Below, piece after piece: positions 16,606 to 26,271 of a stretch of 64,000 nt of DNA; position 1 is the first letter of the stretch, and each line of letters opens with the position of its first letter. A program made the position numbers and the translations under genes. The notes beneath the pieces are model-generated. The model was not told the DNA's origin and did no database searches. It was given only the letters and a program-made list of their open reading frames with translations. Source of the stretch: Thainema sp966674685 (GTDB lineage Bacteria > Cyanobacteriota > Cyanobacteriia > Phormidesmidales > Phormidesmidaceae); assembly GCA_966674685.1 (NCBI GenBank), contig CBKWJC010000013.1, positions 1-64,000 on the forward strand. The letters are read 5' to 3'.

Positions 16606-18294
16606 TCAACTTGCCAACAGCGACGATGGCATATTGCGCCAGAGCAGATCGAGGCGATTGGCAGGCATTGTCAGGTACAGGACATCACCTGTATCGAGTT
16701 CAAAATCGAGTAAATCCCAGCCGTGTAGGGTGCGGCCATTGGCTTCAATGTAGAGCGGCACGAGGTCGACCACCATTGCCACATCGCGGACGCACTTGCC
16801 AAAGAAGGGATGATTGGGCGTAATCATCGTCGCCAGCGCCACCCAAAGGCTATTGGCCGTCATGCCGTTGCCCAAAACCTGTCCGCCGAGTGCCGCCGCT
16901 GCAAAGGAGGGAGCGGCTAGGTCGGTTGGACTCATCACCATATCGAATTCGAAGACCTGCTGCACCTGTTGAGCAAATTCAGCATCCTGAATCCGAACGA
17001 CCACGCGCAGCTTGGGCGCAAAGGATTTGGTGGTCAGCGCAATTTCTAAATTAGCCGTATCGTCGCTGGTCAGGGCTAGCAGGGCGTTCGCGCGCTGTAA
17101 GTTGGCTGATTCTAAAATTGTCGGCACATTGGCATCGCCCAAAATAACCGGAATTTTCATGGCGCGGACTGGCCCGATAAAGCGACAGGTGGCATCGCGC
17201 TCAATCACCACCACTTCGTGGCCGCTGTTGTGCAACTGCTGCACTACCTGGAATCCGACGCCGCCTAGTCCACAAATGACATAGTGATGTCGCTGGGGTA
17301 GATGCACGGCGTTCACCACCTGCTGAAAATGAGAACCCAGGATCAAGTCATTCAAAATGGCGTAGCAAACCCCGACCACCGCTGTGCCCACCAGCATCAT
17401 GATCACGGTGAAAACCTTGATGAATTCAGGGGCTTGCTCAGCGACCTCCTCATTGCCGCCTGCTCCCGTAATCATGCCCACCGAGAAATACAGCGCATCG
17501 ACAATTGAGGTATTGAGGCTAATTGATGTATAGGTTAGCGTGGCGATCCAGACAATCAGCAGCAGTACTAGCGTAATTGCGAGGCCCGATTGGATCTGGT
17601 TGCGAAAGTGCTGTAGTCCGGTGAGCAAGCTGTACCAGCGCTGCTGGAGGGATTTGCGGCCCATTTTAACTTTGGGGCGGTTGGCGACGATAATGCGATC
17701 GCACACTTGCAGCGTTCGCCCCTCTGTCACAGCCGATACTAAATCAATTCCGTCCTGAGCAGGTAGGTAGTAGATCAGCATGCGGCTTTGATCGACCCAC
17801 AGATCGGCCAGACTCTTGCCCAACCAGGGGTGATCGGGATCAATATACTCTTCTTGAATCGGCCAGGTGCGATCGAAGATTTGCAGTTGCCCAATCGCCC
17901 GATTGCCTTGAGCCGCAAATGCGAGCAGCGGTGCGGCAAGGGCTGAGACGCTGAGGCTGGTGTGGTGAGTTAGGGTCTGATCTAAGCGATCGCCTAGGCT
18001 GTGATTGAATAAGCGATTAATGATGCGAATTTTAGGATTAAGCAGGCGAGCCTGGGTAAGAATCGCTAGATTGAGCGTATCGTCCGAATTGGTTAACAGC
18101 AGCGTGTGGGCAGTTTGAATTCCGGCAGCAATCAGCGTTTCGGGCGATCGCATGTCGCCAGTGACAATATGATCGGGCTGGTTGGGAAACCTGCGATCGC
18201 TAATGCCAACCACGGCGGCTCCCTGCTGCTCTAGCAGTGAAAAAATCTTGTATCCAGTTCGACCCAGACCACAGACAAGAATTCGAGGTTTCAT
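16606..18294 (-). CDS. RCK-pore-RCK membrane protein (ion channel-like)
   Basis: About 562 residues from the ATG at 18294; an in-frame upstream extension to 18432 looks non-conserved. Two TrkA-N/RCK Rossmann domains are present (PRILVCGLGRTGYKIFSLLE at the N-terminus, YVICGLGGVGFQVVQQL near residue 340). Between them lies a two-helix pore module (about 240-330). The pore loop reads SVGMITGAGGNEE where potassium channels have TVGYGD, so selectivity is uncertain. A TrkA-C-like domain follows. It is probably a NAD(H)-gated or regulatory cation-transport protein of the inner or thylakoid membrane. Confidence 0.75.
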   Translation of the reverse strand: MKPRILVCGLGRTGYKIFSLLEQQGAAVVGISDRRFPNQPDHIVTGDMRSPETLIAAGIQTAHTLLLTNSDDTLNLAILTQARLLNPKIRIINRLFNHSLGDRLDQTLTHHTSLSVSALAAPLLAFAAQGNRAIGQLQIFDRTWPIQEEYIDPDHPWLGKSLADLWVDQSRMLIYYLPAQDGIDLVSAVTEGRTLQVCDRIIVANRPKVKMGRKSLQQRWYSLLTGLQHFRNQIQSGLAITLVLLLIVWIATLTYTSISLNTSIVDALYFSVGMITGAGGNEEVAEQAPEFIKVFTVIMMLVGTAVVGVCYAILNDLILGSHFQQVVNAVHLPQRHHYVICGLGGVGFQVVQQLHNSGHEVVVIERDATCRFIGPVRAMKIPVILGDANVPTILESANLQRANALLALTSDDTANLEIALTTKSFAPKLRVVVRIQDAEFAQQVQQVFEFDMVMSPTDLAAPSFAAAALGGQVLGNGMTANSLWVALATMITPNHPFFGKCVRDVAMVVDLVPLYIEANGRTLHGWDLLDFELDTGDVLYLTMPANRLDLLWRNMPSSLLAS

Positions 18295-18485
18295 ACGGGG
18301 AATGAGGAAGGTGATGGGGTTCAGCCTCCAACGCTCAACTTCTATTGTTTGGGAAACGCAACGGCGGGACTGTAGCCCAAAACACCGCATTACAAAACTT
18401 TGGTTTCTGTTCCAAAAGCTAGGAAGGTTCAAGATATCAACCGACCTTGGGCGGGCATACTATATAACAACGAATAACAACGAAA

Positions 18486-18899
18486 ATGATCTGCGCTGGA
18501 GACATTATGTATCCTCGATCCCCTAGAGGCCGTATCCTACCGAAAATTAGCACCATGCCCCGTCAGGCATCCGAAGCGGCTAGCTACCTCGATTTGCACA
18601 AGCTGGTGATTGAAAAACGACGGCTCCAGCAGGAACTCGACGCGATTGAACAGCGCAAGCAGCAAATTGATGCTCGCTTAGAGACACTTATCACCCAAAT
18701 TGACACGTTAAAAGAAACGGCTGAGCAACTGGGGCAGGCGTCGGATGCAAAGTTGGCGGATCTGCGATCAGCTCTGCCGTCTCGAAGCGAATCGCACCTT
18801 CCATCTACCGCTCGATTCACCGCTGCATCGACGGTTCCTAATCCGACCCATTCCAGCCAGAACACCGATCCCTACGATATGGTGTTCCTAGATTACTAA
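18486..18899 (+). CDS. Hypothetical coiled-coil protein
   Basis: Up to 137 residues. MPRQASEAASYLDLHKL (internal Met near residue 24, start 18555) may be the true start because similarity-like, structured sequence begins there. A long amphipathic helix follows (LVIEKRRLQQELDAIEQRKQQIDARLETLITQ), consistent with a coiled coil, then a Ser/Thr/Pro-rich disordered tail ending DPYDMVFLDY. No domain was recognised. It is divergent from the RCK-pore gene with a short shared promoter region. Confidence 0.5.
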   Translation: MICAGDIMYPRSPRGRILPKISTMPRQASEAASYLDLHKLVIEKRRLQQELDAIEQRKQQIDARLETLITQIDTLKETAEQLGQASDAKLADLRSALPSRSESHLPSTARFTAASTVPNPTHSSQNTDPYDMVFLDY

Positions 18900-19137
18900 T
18901 CTCAACACTGATCCAAAATCCGCTCATAAAAACCAGTTTTTATTGTTGTGAAGGCCAGTCACCGCTTGACGTTTACCTAAAAAGTTTGGATTCTTTCTAG
19001 TCGGATTCGGTGTGCTCACATCTTGCCCAAAACCCAGATGGATTATTGGGTTGCTGCATCGCGGTGACCTAATAATTCCTTGGGATTCTCAACGTGCAAT
19101 ATGCAATAGACTTTATTGGAAATAAAGTTTTGGGGTT

Positions 19138-19184
19138 GGAAATTGTTTTGTAGCGCGGCGGAGCCGCGCTACAAAACAATTTCC
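19138..19184. repeat. 47-bp inverted repeat, 22-3-22
   Basis: Arms are exact 22-base reverse complements around the loop GGA. The arms begin GGAAATTGTTTTG and end at the loop in GCGCGGC. Unlike others it is 240 bases from the nearest upstream stop, so a simple terminator role is less likely. Confidence 0.85.
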
Positions 19185-19360
19185 GATAAAATTTAATATG
19201 CAGGATGCGAGTATGAGTACTGAATATGTCGGGCGCAGGAATATGCCCGGAATAGCAACTGTATTTTAGAAGAGTATTTCAGAAGGAGACATCCCGGCTC
19301 TAAAGGCGGTCAGGATGAATATATCAACCTCCAACTCCTTGATCGGGATTGCTGATTTTA

Positions 19361-19409
19361 AGCATGAATTGTGATGTGGGAGCGGTGTCCCTGCATCACA
19401 ATTCATGCT
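19361..19409. repeat. Inverted repeat, 16-base arms
   Basis: AGCATGAATTGTGATG (19361-19376) pairs exactly with CATCACAATTCATGCT (19394-19409). The 17-base interior can add a GGGA/TCCC stem. It is upstream of nadE. Confidence 0.75.
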
Positions 19410-19642
19410 CAGATTAAGCACCGAATTTTGGCAGTTGCAACAATCTTGTAGAGAGACGAATCCACTCCTACATCAAAAACTGAAGCTGCTTAGGTTCAAA
19501 AGCAAGATGCAGTATGACGATGAGGTGATTGATGCAATTATTTGGGTATGGGAAGCATCTACCGCTAAGGAATGGATGAATCCGATGATGACATTTCGAT
19601 TGTGACAAGCTAGAACAGACGTGCTGTTGGAGCCTGAAGAAT

Positions 19643-21439
19643 ATGAAAATTGCGATCGCACAGCTCAATCCGACAATTGGCGACTTGCAGCACAATGCCC
19701 AGCAGATTTTGGCGGCAGCGCAGCAGTCCGCTGAACAGGGTGCGGAGTTGCTGATCACCACTGAGCTATCGCTGTGTGGCTATCCGCCGCGCGATTTGCT
19801 GATGCAGCCCCGCTTTGTCGATGCGATCGCACAGACGCTTCAGGAACTGGCTCAAGCCTTACCGTCCCAGATGGCGGTGTTGATTGGCTTGCCTACGCGC
19901 AATCCCGTCGCGGCGGAGAAGGGCGAAAAGCCGCTACACAACAGCGTGGCGCTGCTGCATCACGGGCAGATCCAGCAGATTTTTCATAAGCGACTGCTGC
20001 CCACCTACGACGTGTTTGACGAAGATCGCTATTTTGAGCCGGGTCATGCGGTTAACTGTTTTGAACTGGCTGGGCTGCGGATTGGTGTGACTATCTGCGA
20101 AGACCTCTGGAACGATGAGGAATTTTGGGGACAGCGCAACTATGAGATCAATCCCTTTGAGGCACTGGCGCAGCAGCAGGTGAATCTGGTCGTCAACCTG
20201 TCGGCGTCGCCCTATACCGTCGGCAAACAGGGTCTGCGGGAAGCGATGCTGGGTCATGCGGCCAGCCGCTATCGCTGTCCGGTGATCTATGCTAACCAGG
20301 TGGGTGGCAATGATGATTTGCTATTTGATGGCGGCAGCGTGGCCTTTAATCGGCAGGGCAAAATGGTGAGTCGGGCACGCTCGTTTGAGTCGGATCTCAT
20401 TCACGTAACCTTTGATCTAGATCAGCAGGATTTAGCGATCGCAACTATCACACCGCCATTAGACAGCGAAGCAGCCGCCATCTGGTCAGCGCTGGTGATG
20501 GGCGTGCGCGACTATACTCGCAAGTGTGGCTTCAGCAAGATTGTTTTGGGGCTGAGTGGGGGAATTGACTCGGCCTTAGTGGCTGCGATCGCAGCCGCAG
20601 CGGTCGGCACCGATCAGGTGCTGGGTGTCCTGATGCCATCGCCCTATAGTTCAGAACATTCGATTACCGATGCGCTGGATTTAGCACAAAACATTGGCAT
20701 TCGGACGGAAACGCTGCCCATCGGTTCGCTGATGCAGCAGTACGACACAACCTTTGTCGATCTGTTTGCGGGCACGGAGTTTGGCGTGGCCGAAGAAAAT
20801 ATCCAGTCCCGGATTCGCGGTAACCTGCTGATGGCAATTGCCAATAAGTTTGGCTATCTGCTGGTTTCGACGGGCAACAAGTCGGAAATGGCGGTGGGCT
20901 ACTGCACGTTATACGGCGATATGAACGGCGGATTAGCTGCGATCGCGGATGTTCCCAAAACCAAGGTTTATCAGCTCTGTGAGTGGCTGAATCAGAACGC
21001 GACCCAAATCCGTCAGCCCCGAACGCACCTGACGCCCTATCCAATTACGCCTCCCTCGTTGAATCAGGATTTGGATCCCAGCCGACCGATTATTCCACTC
21101 AATATTCTTGATAAACCGCCCAGCGCCGAGTTGAAGCCAGATCAAAAGGATGCAGACTCGCTGCCCAATTACGACATCTTGGACGATATCTTAGATCGGC
21201 TCATCCATAAGCATCAGGCACCTAGCGAAATCGTTGAATCCGGTCACGATGCCGCAACGGTACAGCGAGTTTTCAGCTTAGTGCGTCGAGCCGAGTTCAA
21301 GCGGCGGCAGGCTCCCCCTGGCCTCAAAATCACCGATCGCGCCTTTGGCACGGGCTGGCGGATGCCAATTGCCAGTCAGTGGGTACTTAATTTGCCAACT
21401 CAACACGTTTCTCTTTATCCAATTAACTCTAACGGCTAG
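19643..21439 (+). CDS. nadE: Glutamine-dependent NAD+ synthetase
   Basis: 598 residues. The N-terminal glutaminase (nitrilase-like) domain has the Glu-Lys-Cys triad: E41 in TTELSLCGYP, K116 in FHKRLLPTYD and C152 in VTICEDLWND. The C-terminal synthetase has the ATP-binding P-loop SGGIDS at 305-310 and VSTGNKSEMAVGYCTLYGDM. It amidates nicotinate adenine dinucleotide to NAD+ with glutamine as nitrogen donor in the cytoplasm. A HIP1 site overlaps the fourth to seventh codons. It is monocistronic. Confidence 0.95.
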   Translation: MKIAIAQLNPTIGDLQHNAQQILAAAQQSAEQGAELLITTELSLCGYPPRDLLMQPRFVDAIAQTLQELAQALPSQMAVLIGLPTRNPVAAEKGEKPLHNSVALLHHGQIQQIFHKRLLPTYDVFDEDRYFEPGHAVNCFELAGLRIGVTICEDLWNDEEFWGQRNYEINPFEALAQQQVNLVVNLSASPYTVGKQGLREAMLGHAASRYRCPVIYANQVGGNDDLLFDGGSVAFNRQGKMVSRARSFESDLIHVTFDLDQQDLAIATITPPLDSEAAAIWSALVMGVRDYTRKCGFSKIVLGLSGGIDSALVAAIAAAAVGTDQVLGVLMPSPYSSEHSITDALDLAQNIGIRTETLPIGSLMQQYDTTFVDLFAGTEFGVAEENIQSRIRGNLLMAIANKFGYLLVSTGNKSEMAVGYCTLYGDMNGGLAAIADVPKTKVYQLCEWLNQNATQIRQPRTHLTPYPITPPSLNQDLDPSRPIIPLNILDKPPSAELKPDQKDADSLPNYDILDDILDRLIHKHQAPSEIVESGHDAATVQRVFSLVRRAEFKRRQAPPGLKITDRAFGTGWRMPIASQWVLNLPTQHVSLYPINSNG

Positions 21440-21749
21440 AGCGTTTACGTCTCTTGATGGAGTAACAAATTAAATTCAACCGATACGATCTTTAAAGTAA
21501 GAAAGACAACCTTTCTTTCGATCGCTGCTGCCAAAGTTACAACGATTAGAAGGTGATCAACGCTTTATCTATAACAGCATTGATGAGTCTTAAAATCGTT
21601 CGAAATTTGTGGCAGTGGTACAGGTGAATGGTGGAACCGAATAGCTTATTCGCTTCGATAGTGCTTCTTGTTCAGAAGTTTGTTGAAGGGAACATTGATA
21701 TTCAATTAAGCCAGTAAACCTCCTTTGTTGAACTCAACCCTAAGATAGT
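21440..21749. other. Intergenic region after nadE
   Basis: A weak stem AAGAAAG/CTTTCTT at 21499-21517 may be the nadE terminator. Otherwise AT-rich; it presumably holds the promoter of the small protein gene at 21750. No other gene was seen. Confidence 0.45.
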
Positions 21750-21929
21750 ATGACTACTGATAACAATCCAACAGATAAACAGACTCCCCTTGAAGGAATA
21801 TCACGCCGGACGGGTCAACAGCCCCGCGATTCCAAGGGAGACGAGCGCCCTGGTGCTAAAGCTGAAGCAACTAGTAACAAAAACGAAAACGTTCCTGGTA
21901 GCCCTAACCAAGGCACTGATTCCCGATAA
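21750..21929 (+). CDS. Small hydrophilic disordered protein
   Basis: 59 residues, beginning MTTDNNPTDKQTPLEGISRR and ending SPNQGTDSR, with almost no hydrophobic residues and many Asp, Lys, Asn, Gly and Pro. This composition resembles stress-associated intrinsically disordered small proteins. An in-frame TAA lies three codons upstream, so this ATG is the first possible start, although no strong ribosome binding site is visible. A good hairpin terminator follows the stop by about 20 bases, which supports a real transcript. Function unknown. Confidence 0.55.
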   Translation: MTTDNNPTDKQTPLEGISRRTGQQPRDSKGDERPGAKAEATSNKNENVPGSPNQGTDSR

Positions 21930-21949
21930 TTAATTTCAGAACAGTTCTA

Positions 21950-21978
21950 AAAGCACTGGCTTCGGTCAGTGCTTTGTT
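21950..21978 (+). terminator. Intrinsic terminator of the 59-residue gene
   Basis: AAGCACTG and CAGTGCTT pair around GCTTCGGT-like loop sequence and are followed by TGTTTG. It fits Rho-independent termination just after the small gene. Confidence 0.65.
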
Positions 21979-22014
21979 TGATCCGGTTACATAGTGATTC
22001 CAGCTAAGACTGAG

Positions 22015-22065
22015 AGAATGAAAGAGGAGAGTGCCTCATGATGAGGCACTCTCCTCTTTCATTCT
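22015..22065. repeat. 51-bp inverted repeat, 25-1-25
   Basis: A perfect palindrome around a single G at 22040. The arms contain GAATGAAAGAGGAGAGTGCC and its complement, with CCTCATGATGAGG at the centre. It lies 85 bases after the small protein gene, past its terminator. Confidence 0.85.
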
Positions 22066-22329
22066 TATTTGGAGCCACTATAAATCAGGTTATAAAAGAT
22101 TTTTATGAGCATATTGTTTGGCATCTCATAAGAAATCCGCCCTCACGAGTTTGAAAAATGCTGTAGGAATATCTCTTCGCTTTCAACAGAGAGATATTCT
22201 TGTACTCCATCAGCATGAAAATTGCTGTAAATAAATGCATATCTAAAGCACGGGAGAGTGCCTCTCTGGAGTGTGCTTCTAGTGTTTAGATACGTTGATG
22301 ATAGTAACTTGCTTTATCCTGATGAAATC
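22066..22329. other. Intergenic region before AI-2E transporter 3' end
   Basis: A hairpin GAATATCTCT/AGAGATATTC at 22168-22199 is the only structure seen. No gene is supported. Confidence 0.4.
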
Positions 22330-23355
22330 TCAGCTTTTATGCTCGCTTAGTAAAATTGAAATTCCCTGCGTTGATTTAAATTCTTGGCAAACGAGTACAA
22401 TGGCAATTGTCATTGGTACCCCTAATATTGCACCGGGAATACCCCATACCCAACCCCAAAACACAATTGAAACTAGTGCCACAAATGGGGAGAGTTCTAA
22501 AGATTTTCCCTGTAAGTGAGGATCTATAAAATTGCCCATAATAACTTGAATGACGGCCAACCCAATCAGCGTTGCAATTCCCTTACCTGTGCCTTGAAAA
22601 ACCAGGGCAACTAGGGTTGGTGGAATAACAGCAATAATTGAGCCGAGTGTGGGGACAAAGTTTAGAATAAACGCAATCAGTCCCCAAACAAATGCGAGAT
22701 CAACACCTAGCACAAAACACCAAGCAACTGTTAATAATCCAGTCAGCAAACTGGTGAATGCCATAACGCCTAAGTAGCGACGAAGTTTATCACTTGTGTT
22801 GGTAATAGCGTGAATTAGTCGGTGGCTTGCCTTGGATGGAAATGCTTGTTCAACCTTTTGATGATACTGGCTAACTTCTAAGAGTAAAAGCACCAATAGC
22901 GAAACGACCAAAACGAATAAGCTCAGCGCTGATAGTAAAGTTCTCAAGCCGCCAATCGCTTGTTGGGCAACCTGACCGGATGAACCTTGGGATGGCGATA
23001 ATAATTCCTGTACTGGAATCCCAAAGTTACTAGCCCATGTCCTGGCTGTATCTGCTATCTGTTGGAATTGATTTAAGTATTCAGGCAGTTTTGGCTCAAT
23101 AATCTCAGCACTGAGGGCTAAGGCACCAATTGCTAATCCCAAGACACCAGCCAATATCGCTAGTACAATAATTAAACTCAACCAGTGTGGTACGTAGCGA
23201 TTTAACCAACGCTGTAATGGGTGAACTAAAACAGTAATAAAAAAGGCAAATGCCAGGGGCACGGTGATTGGGCGAGTATATTTCAGTGCGGCAACAACCA
23301 AAATTGTAGTGATAATAGCAAGAAAAATCGGTGTTGCTTTTTCGGATAATTGCAT
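22330..23355 (-). CDS. AI-2E family transporter (PerM/YhhT-like)
   Basis: 341 residues, strongly hydrophobic with about eight predicted membrane helices, among them FLAIITTILVVAALKY near the start, VPLAFAFFITVLVHPLQRW, and the C-terminal block around FVALVSIVFWGWVWGIPGAI. The last block with GAILGVPMTIAI is typical of the family. Members export varied solutes (some are Na+/H+ antiporters); the AI-2E name reflects one member only. The base composition is slightly more AT-rich than the flanking housekeeping genes. Substrate unknown. Confidence 0.8.
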   Translation of the reverse strand: MQLSEKATPIFLAIITTILVVAALKYTRPITVPLAFAFFITVLVHPLQRWLNRYVPHWLSLIIVLAILAGVLGLAIGALALSAEIIEPKLPEYLNQFQQIADTARTWASNFGIPVQELLSPSQGSSGQVAQQAIGGLRTLLSALSLFVLVVSLLVLLLLEVSQYHQKVEQAFPSKASHRLIHAITNTSDKLRRYLGVMAFTSLLTGLLTVAWCFVLGVDLAFVWGLIAFILNFVPTLGSIIAVIPPTLVALVFQGTGKGIATLIGLAVIQVIMGNFIDPHLQGKSLELSPFVALVSIVFWGWVWGIPGAILGVPMTIAIVLVCQEFKSTQGISILLSEHKS

Positions 23356-23725
23356 TAGCTTGAGCGGTTCATTTACTTAATCTCAGGCGCTGTCACATTC
23401 AGATATGAATTTAAGTGTCAGTGCACTGTCCCGCATTCCAGCACGTACCTACAATCAGTAATTCTTAAGCTCGTTCTAAATGGCGACATGTGAATAAATA
23501 CTTAATCTAAATTCAGGAGGGTGATCCTCGGGGGCTTTAGATACGTTTTGCCAACCTACTTAGTAGTACTATTTCGATAGTGGCTGCTCCAAAAAACTCT
23601 GCCTAAGCAATGTGAGCGGGATGAGAAGTAATCATTTTAAAACAAGATATAGCTATCAAAGATTAAGACGGACTCACATATCGTGAATCCGTCTTTGGGC
23701 TTAAAAAACTAGTTTGAGGGATGAA
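23356..23725. other. Intergenic region, SDR terminator at right end
   Basis: AT-rich sequence upstream of the AI-2E gene (promoter side). At about 23668-23696, AAGACGGA/TCCGTCTT with an inner TCAC/GTGA stem forms a hairpin that could end the minus-strand SDR transcript. No gene was seen. Confidence 0.5.
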
Positions 23726-24589
23726 TTATGCTCCAACAACGACCCCGCCATTTGGATGAATGACTTGCCCAGTGATGTAAGATGAATCGTCATTAGAGGC
23801 CAAAAAAACGAAGCTAGGAGCGACTTCACGGGGTTGGCCAGGTCGCTGCATGGGAACCTGTTTACCGAAGCTTTCTACATCTTCGGCTGGAAATGCGTCA
23901 GGAATAAAAGGCGTCCAGATTGGCCCTGGCGCAACACCATTTACACGAATTCCCTTTTCTAGCATGGGTTGAGCAAGCGAACGGGTAAAGGCGAGAATTG
24001 CGCCTTTGGTTGTGGAATAGCTTAACAGGCTACCGTTACCTTTATAGGCGTTAATTGAGGTTGTATTGATAATGGATGATCCCTTCTTCAAGTGCTTTAA
24101 AGCTGCTTTGACAAAGTAGAACATCGAGAAAATATTGGTGCTAAAGGTTGAACCCAGGCGAGCCGAATCAATGACTTCAATGTCTTCTTCTAAGTATTGT
24201 TCAGCAGCATTGTTCACCAGAATATCAAGCTGACCTAATTGATTAACCGTTTGTTGGACAGCTTGCTGGCAAAACTTTTCACTGCTAATATCGCCTGCTA
24301 AAATCATGCAGCGCTGGCCTTCTTGTTCAACCATTTGCTGGGTTGCTTGAGCGTCTTCATGCTCATCTAAATAGACAATGGCAACATCTGCGCCTTCGCG
24401 TGCATAATGCACCGCAACCGATCGCCCAATGCCACTGTCGCCGCCCGTAATCAATGCAACCTTACCTTTTAATTTATCGCTGCCTTTGTAACTATCAGAA
24501 ATGACTTCTGGCTTAGGATTCATTTCTGATTCCAAAGCGGGTTTGCGCTTTTGGCTCTGAGGTGGAATTTGATTGGGAGTAATAGTCAT
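23726..24589 (-). CDS. SDR family oxidoreductase (general stress protein type)
   Basis: 287 residues. A 40-residue polar N-terminal extension precedes the nucleotide motif TGGDSGIGRS; NNAAEQY replaces the usual NNAG, and the catalytic Tyr-Lys is in YSTTKGA. The extended N-terminus, NNAAEQ and the ITGQVIHPNGGVVV end match the YhdF/YdaD-like stress SDR group, often salt or general-stress induced in other bacteria. Substrate unknown. It is monocistronic and upstream of the DUF389 stop on the same strand with about 190 bases between. Confidence 0.82.
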   Translation of the reverse strand: MTITPNQIPPQSQKRKPALESEMNPKPEVISDSYKGSDKLKGKVALITGGDSGIGRSVAVHYAREGADVAIVYLDEHEDAQATQQMVEQEGQRCMILAGDISSEKFCQQAVQQTVNQLGQLDILVNNAAEQYLEEDIEVIDSARLGSTFSTNIFSMFYFVKAALKHLKKGSSIINTTSINAYKGNGSLLSYSTTKGAILAFTRSLAQPMLEKGIRVNGVAPGPIWTPFIPDAFPAEDVESFGKQVPMQRPGQPREVAPSFVFLASNDDSSYITGQVIHPNGGVVVGA

Positions 24590-24780
24590 AGTTCAAGATC
24601 CATCTGGAGAATAAATTCACGGGTGATGGTACTCAGGTAATAATTTCGTTGTTTGGGCGTCGCTCACACAACAAAACTCACCACCTTTTGAGGATTACCA
24701 ATTCACGTTATTGCTTTTATGAAGCAACGTTCGTGAGAGATGATTCTTCCTGAGATTAACAATCCTGCCTAATCGCTGAA

Positions 24781-26064
24781 TCAATCTAAAGGAGCATCGA
24801 AAACGGTTACTGAGACTAGAGGAGTGACATCGTATCCCTTTGCTTTTAACTCTGTTTGAATGGTTTGGCTGAGCTGTTGGCGAATGGCTTCATCGGACTG
24901 ATTAACATTAGGATGACGCTGCACGTATAGGTTGCACAGCAGTGAATTTTGATCTGAAATATTGGCCCGAGTAAATTCCACATCGGCTTTGACCAGACTG
25001 ACGTTGGGGTTTTGGTCAATAATCTGATGGATTTCAGCCGTGGCTCGCTGAGCTTTACTGGATCGCTGAAGATTAGGTGAACTGCCGAACTGCCAAAACA
25101 GCAAAATTGCGATCGCACCGATCGTCGCAATTAAGCTCGACCAAAACACCGCGCGCTTTCCCCGGTCATAGCGAGCACCTCGGGCTGATAAACCACCGTA
25201 GGTTCGGAAAATAATTGTGGCGGATAAATTAATCCCTACAAGCTGGAGCACTAGCAGAAAGAAGCCACTTTTCATCATCGCCCAGCGACCAATCGCAGCG
25301 GACATGCCGACCAAGCCAGCCGGAGGAGCCAAGGATGCGGCAATCAAAATGCCAACGGCGGCACCTGACACCAGACTGCTGCGCTCAGACTGCACTAAGT
25401 TCAACGATCCGGCTGCACCAGCAGCCAGCGGTAACAGAACCGATACCGCCGATATTTGACTGGTGCTAACCATCAAATCGGTGGCGATTTCCTGTTGCCA
25501 CCCTAGGCTCAAAAGAAAACTGGTCACAATCGTGACTGCAATTGCTGAGCAATAGCGCAGCAGACCGTGCAGCAGTAAGTCTTTGTCACCTCTGGCACTT
25601 GCGATCGCAACATTCATGGCGGGGCCAGCAAACGGAGCAATCAGCATCGCCGCCACCAGCAGATAGTTGGTGTTGGTGTACAGCCCAATCCAGACCACGA
25701 TTCCGGCCACAACGGAATAGGCTAAAAATCCTTTCCACGATCCAACACTTTGTAAGCCCGCCAAGAAAATTTCCAGCGGACTACGAGCCGTGACATCCGT
25801 TAGCTTTTGGGGCGCTTCTGACGGTGGTGGTTGCAGCGGCATCACGCCTCGTGGATGCAGCGTAACGTGCAGATCCGGAATCGATTCCAGTTCGGCAAGA
25901 AAGTTTTCGACGCGACGATTTTCAATATAGGCTTCTACGCGATCAACCGACTGATCATCTGCGATCGCAGATGCCCACGATAAGTTGACCCCAGCGTGAT
26001 CCTGAGCAATACGATAAATGTTTTCACCATACCCCTGCGGCGCACGAATGGTCAGTTGACGCAT
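24781..26064 (-). CDS. DUF389 (TIGR00341) membrane protein
   Basis: 427 residues. A soluble N-terminal alpha-beta domain (about 1-100) precedes a cluster of about six membrane helices (about 120-320), with the conserved MLIAPFAGPAMNVAIASARGD and ILIAASLAPPAGLVGMS stretches. A C-terminal alpha-beta domain (about 340-427) follows. The family is found in many bacteria; function is not known, transport being a guess. The motif positions fit full length. Confidence 0.8.
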   Translation of the reverse strand: MRQLTIRAPQGYGENIYRIAQDHAGVNLSWASAIADDQSVDRVEAYIENRRVENFLAELESIPDLHVTLHPRGVMPLQPPPSEAPQKLTDVTARSPLEIFLAGLQSVGSWKGFLAYSVVAGIVVWIGLYTNTNYLLVAAMLIAPFAGPAMNVAIASARGDKDLLLHGLLRYCSAIAVTIVTSFLLSLGWQQEIATDLMVSTSQISAVSVLLPLAAGAAGSLNLVQSERSSLVSGAAVGILIAASLAPPAGLVGMSAAIGRWAMMKSGFFLLVLQLVGINLSATIIFRTYGGLSARGARYDRGKRAVFWSSLIATIGAIAILLFWQFGSSPNLQRSSKAQRATAEIHQIIDQNPNVSLVKADVEFTRANISDQNSLLCNLYVQRHPNVNQSDEAIRQQLSQTIQTELKAKGYDVTPLVSVTVFDAPLD

Positions 26065-26271
26065 AAACTCAAAGCACGGTGGATGATTACACTGCCCAAG
26101 TTAGAAGATATTAACGAGGCGTTCGTCTGCCTGGGGTGAGAAGCCCTATCGTTCAGTCGGATTGTTCAGAGTCAATATCCTGACCAACGCTATAAAATCT
26201 TGGAGTGACAAGTCCAGTATCGGCTTGTCGCTTGTGTTCTTGTCGCTTGTGTTCCTCCAGCCACTTACTCT

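Larger units (their letters stand above)
18900..19642. other. 743-base intergenic region with two long hairpins
   Basis: No convincing gene. It holds the 47-bp inverted repeat at 19138-19184 and the hairpin at 19361-19409. An open frame at 19405-19605 starts inside the hairpin arm and has no ribosome binding site or known relatives, so it is not called. The segment before 19643 should contain the nadE promoter. Confidence 0.55.

Noticed and set aside
19405..19605. 66-codon frame before nadE
   Set aside because: It starts inside a hairpin arm, without a ribosome binding site or familiar motifs; could be checked by conservation.
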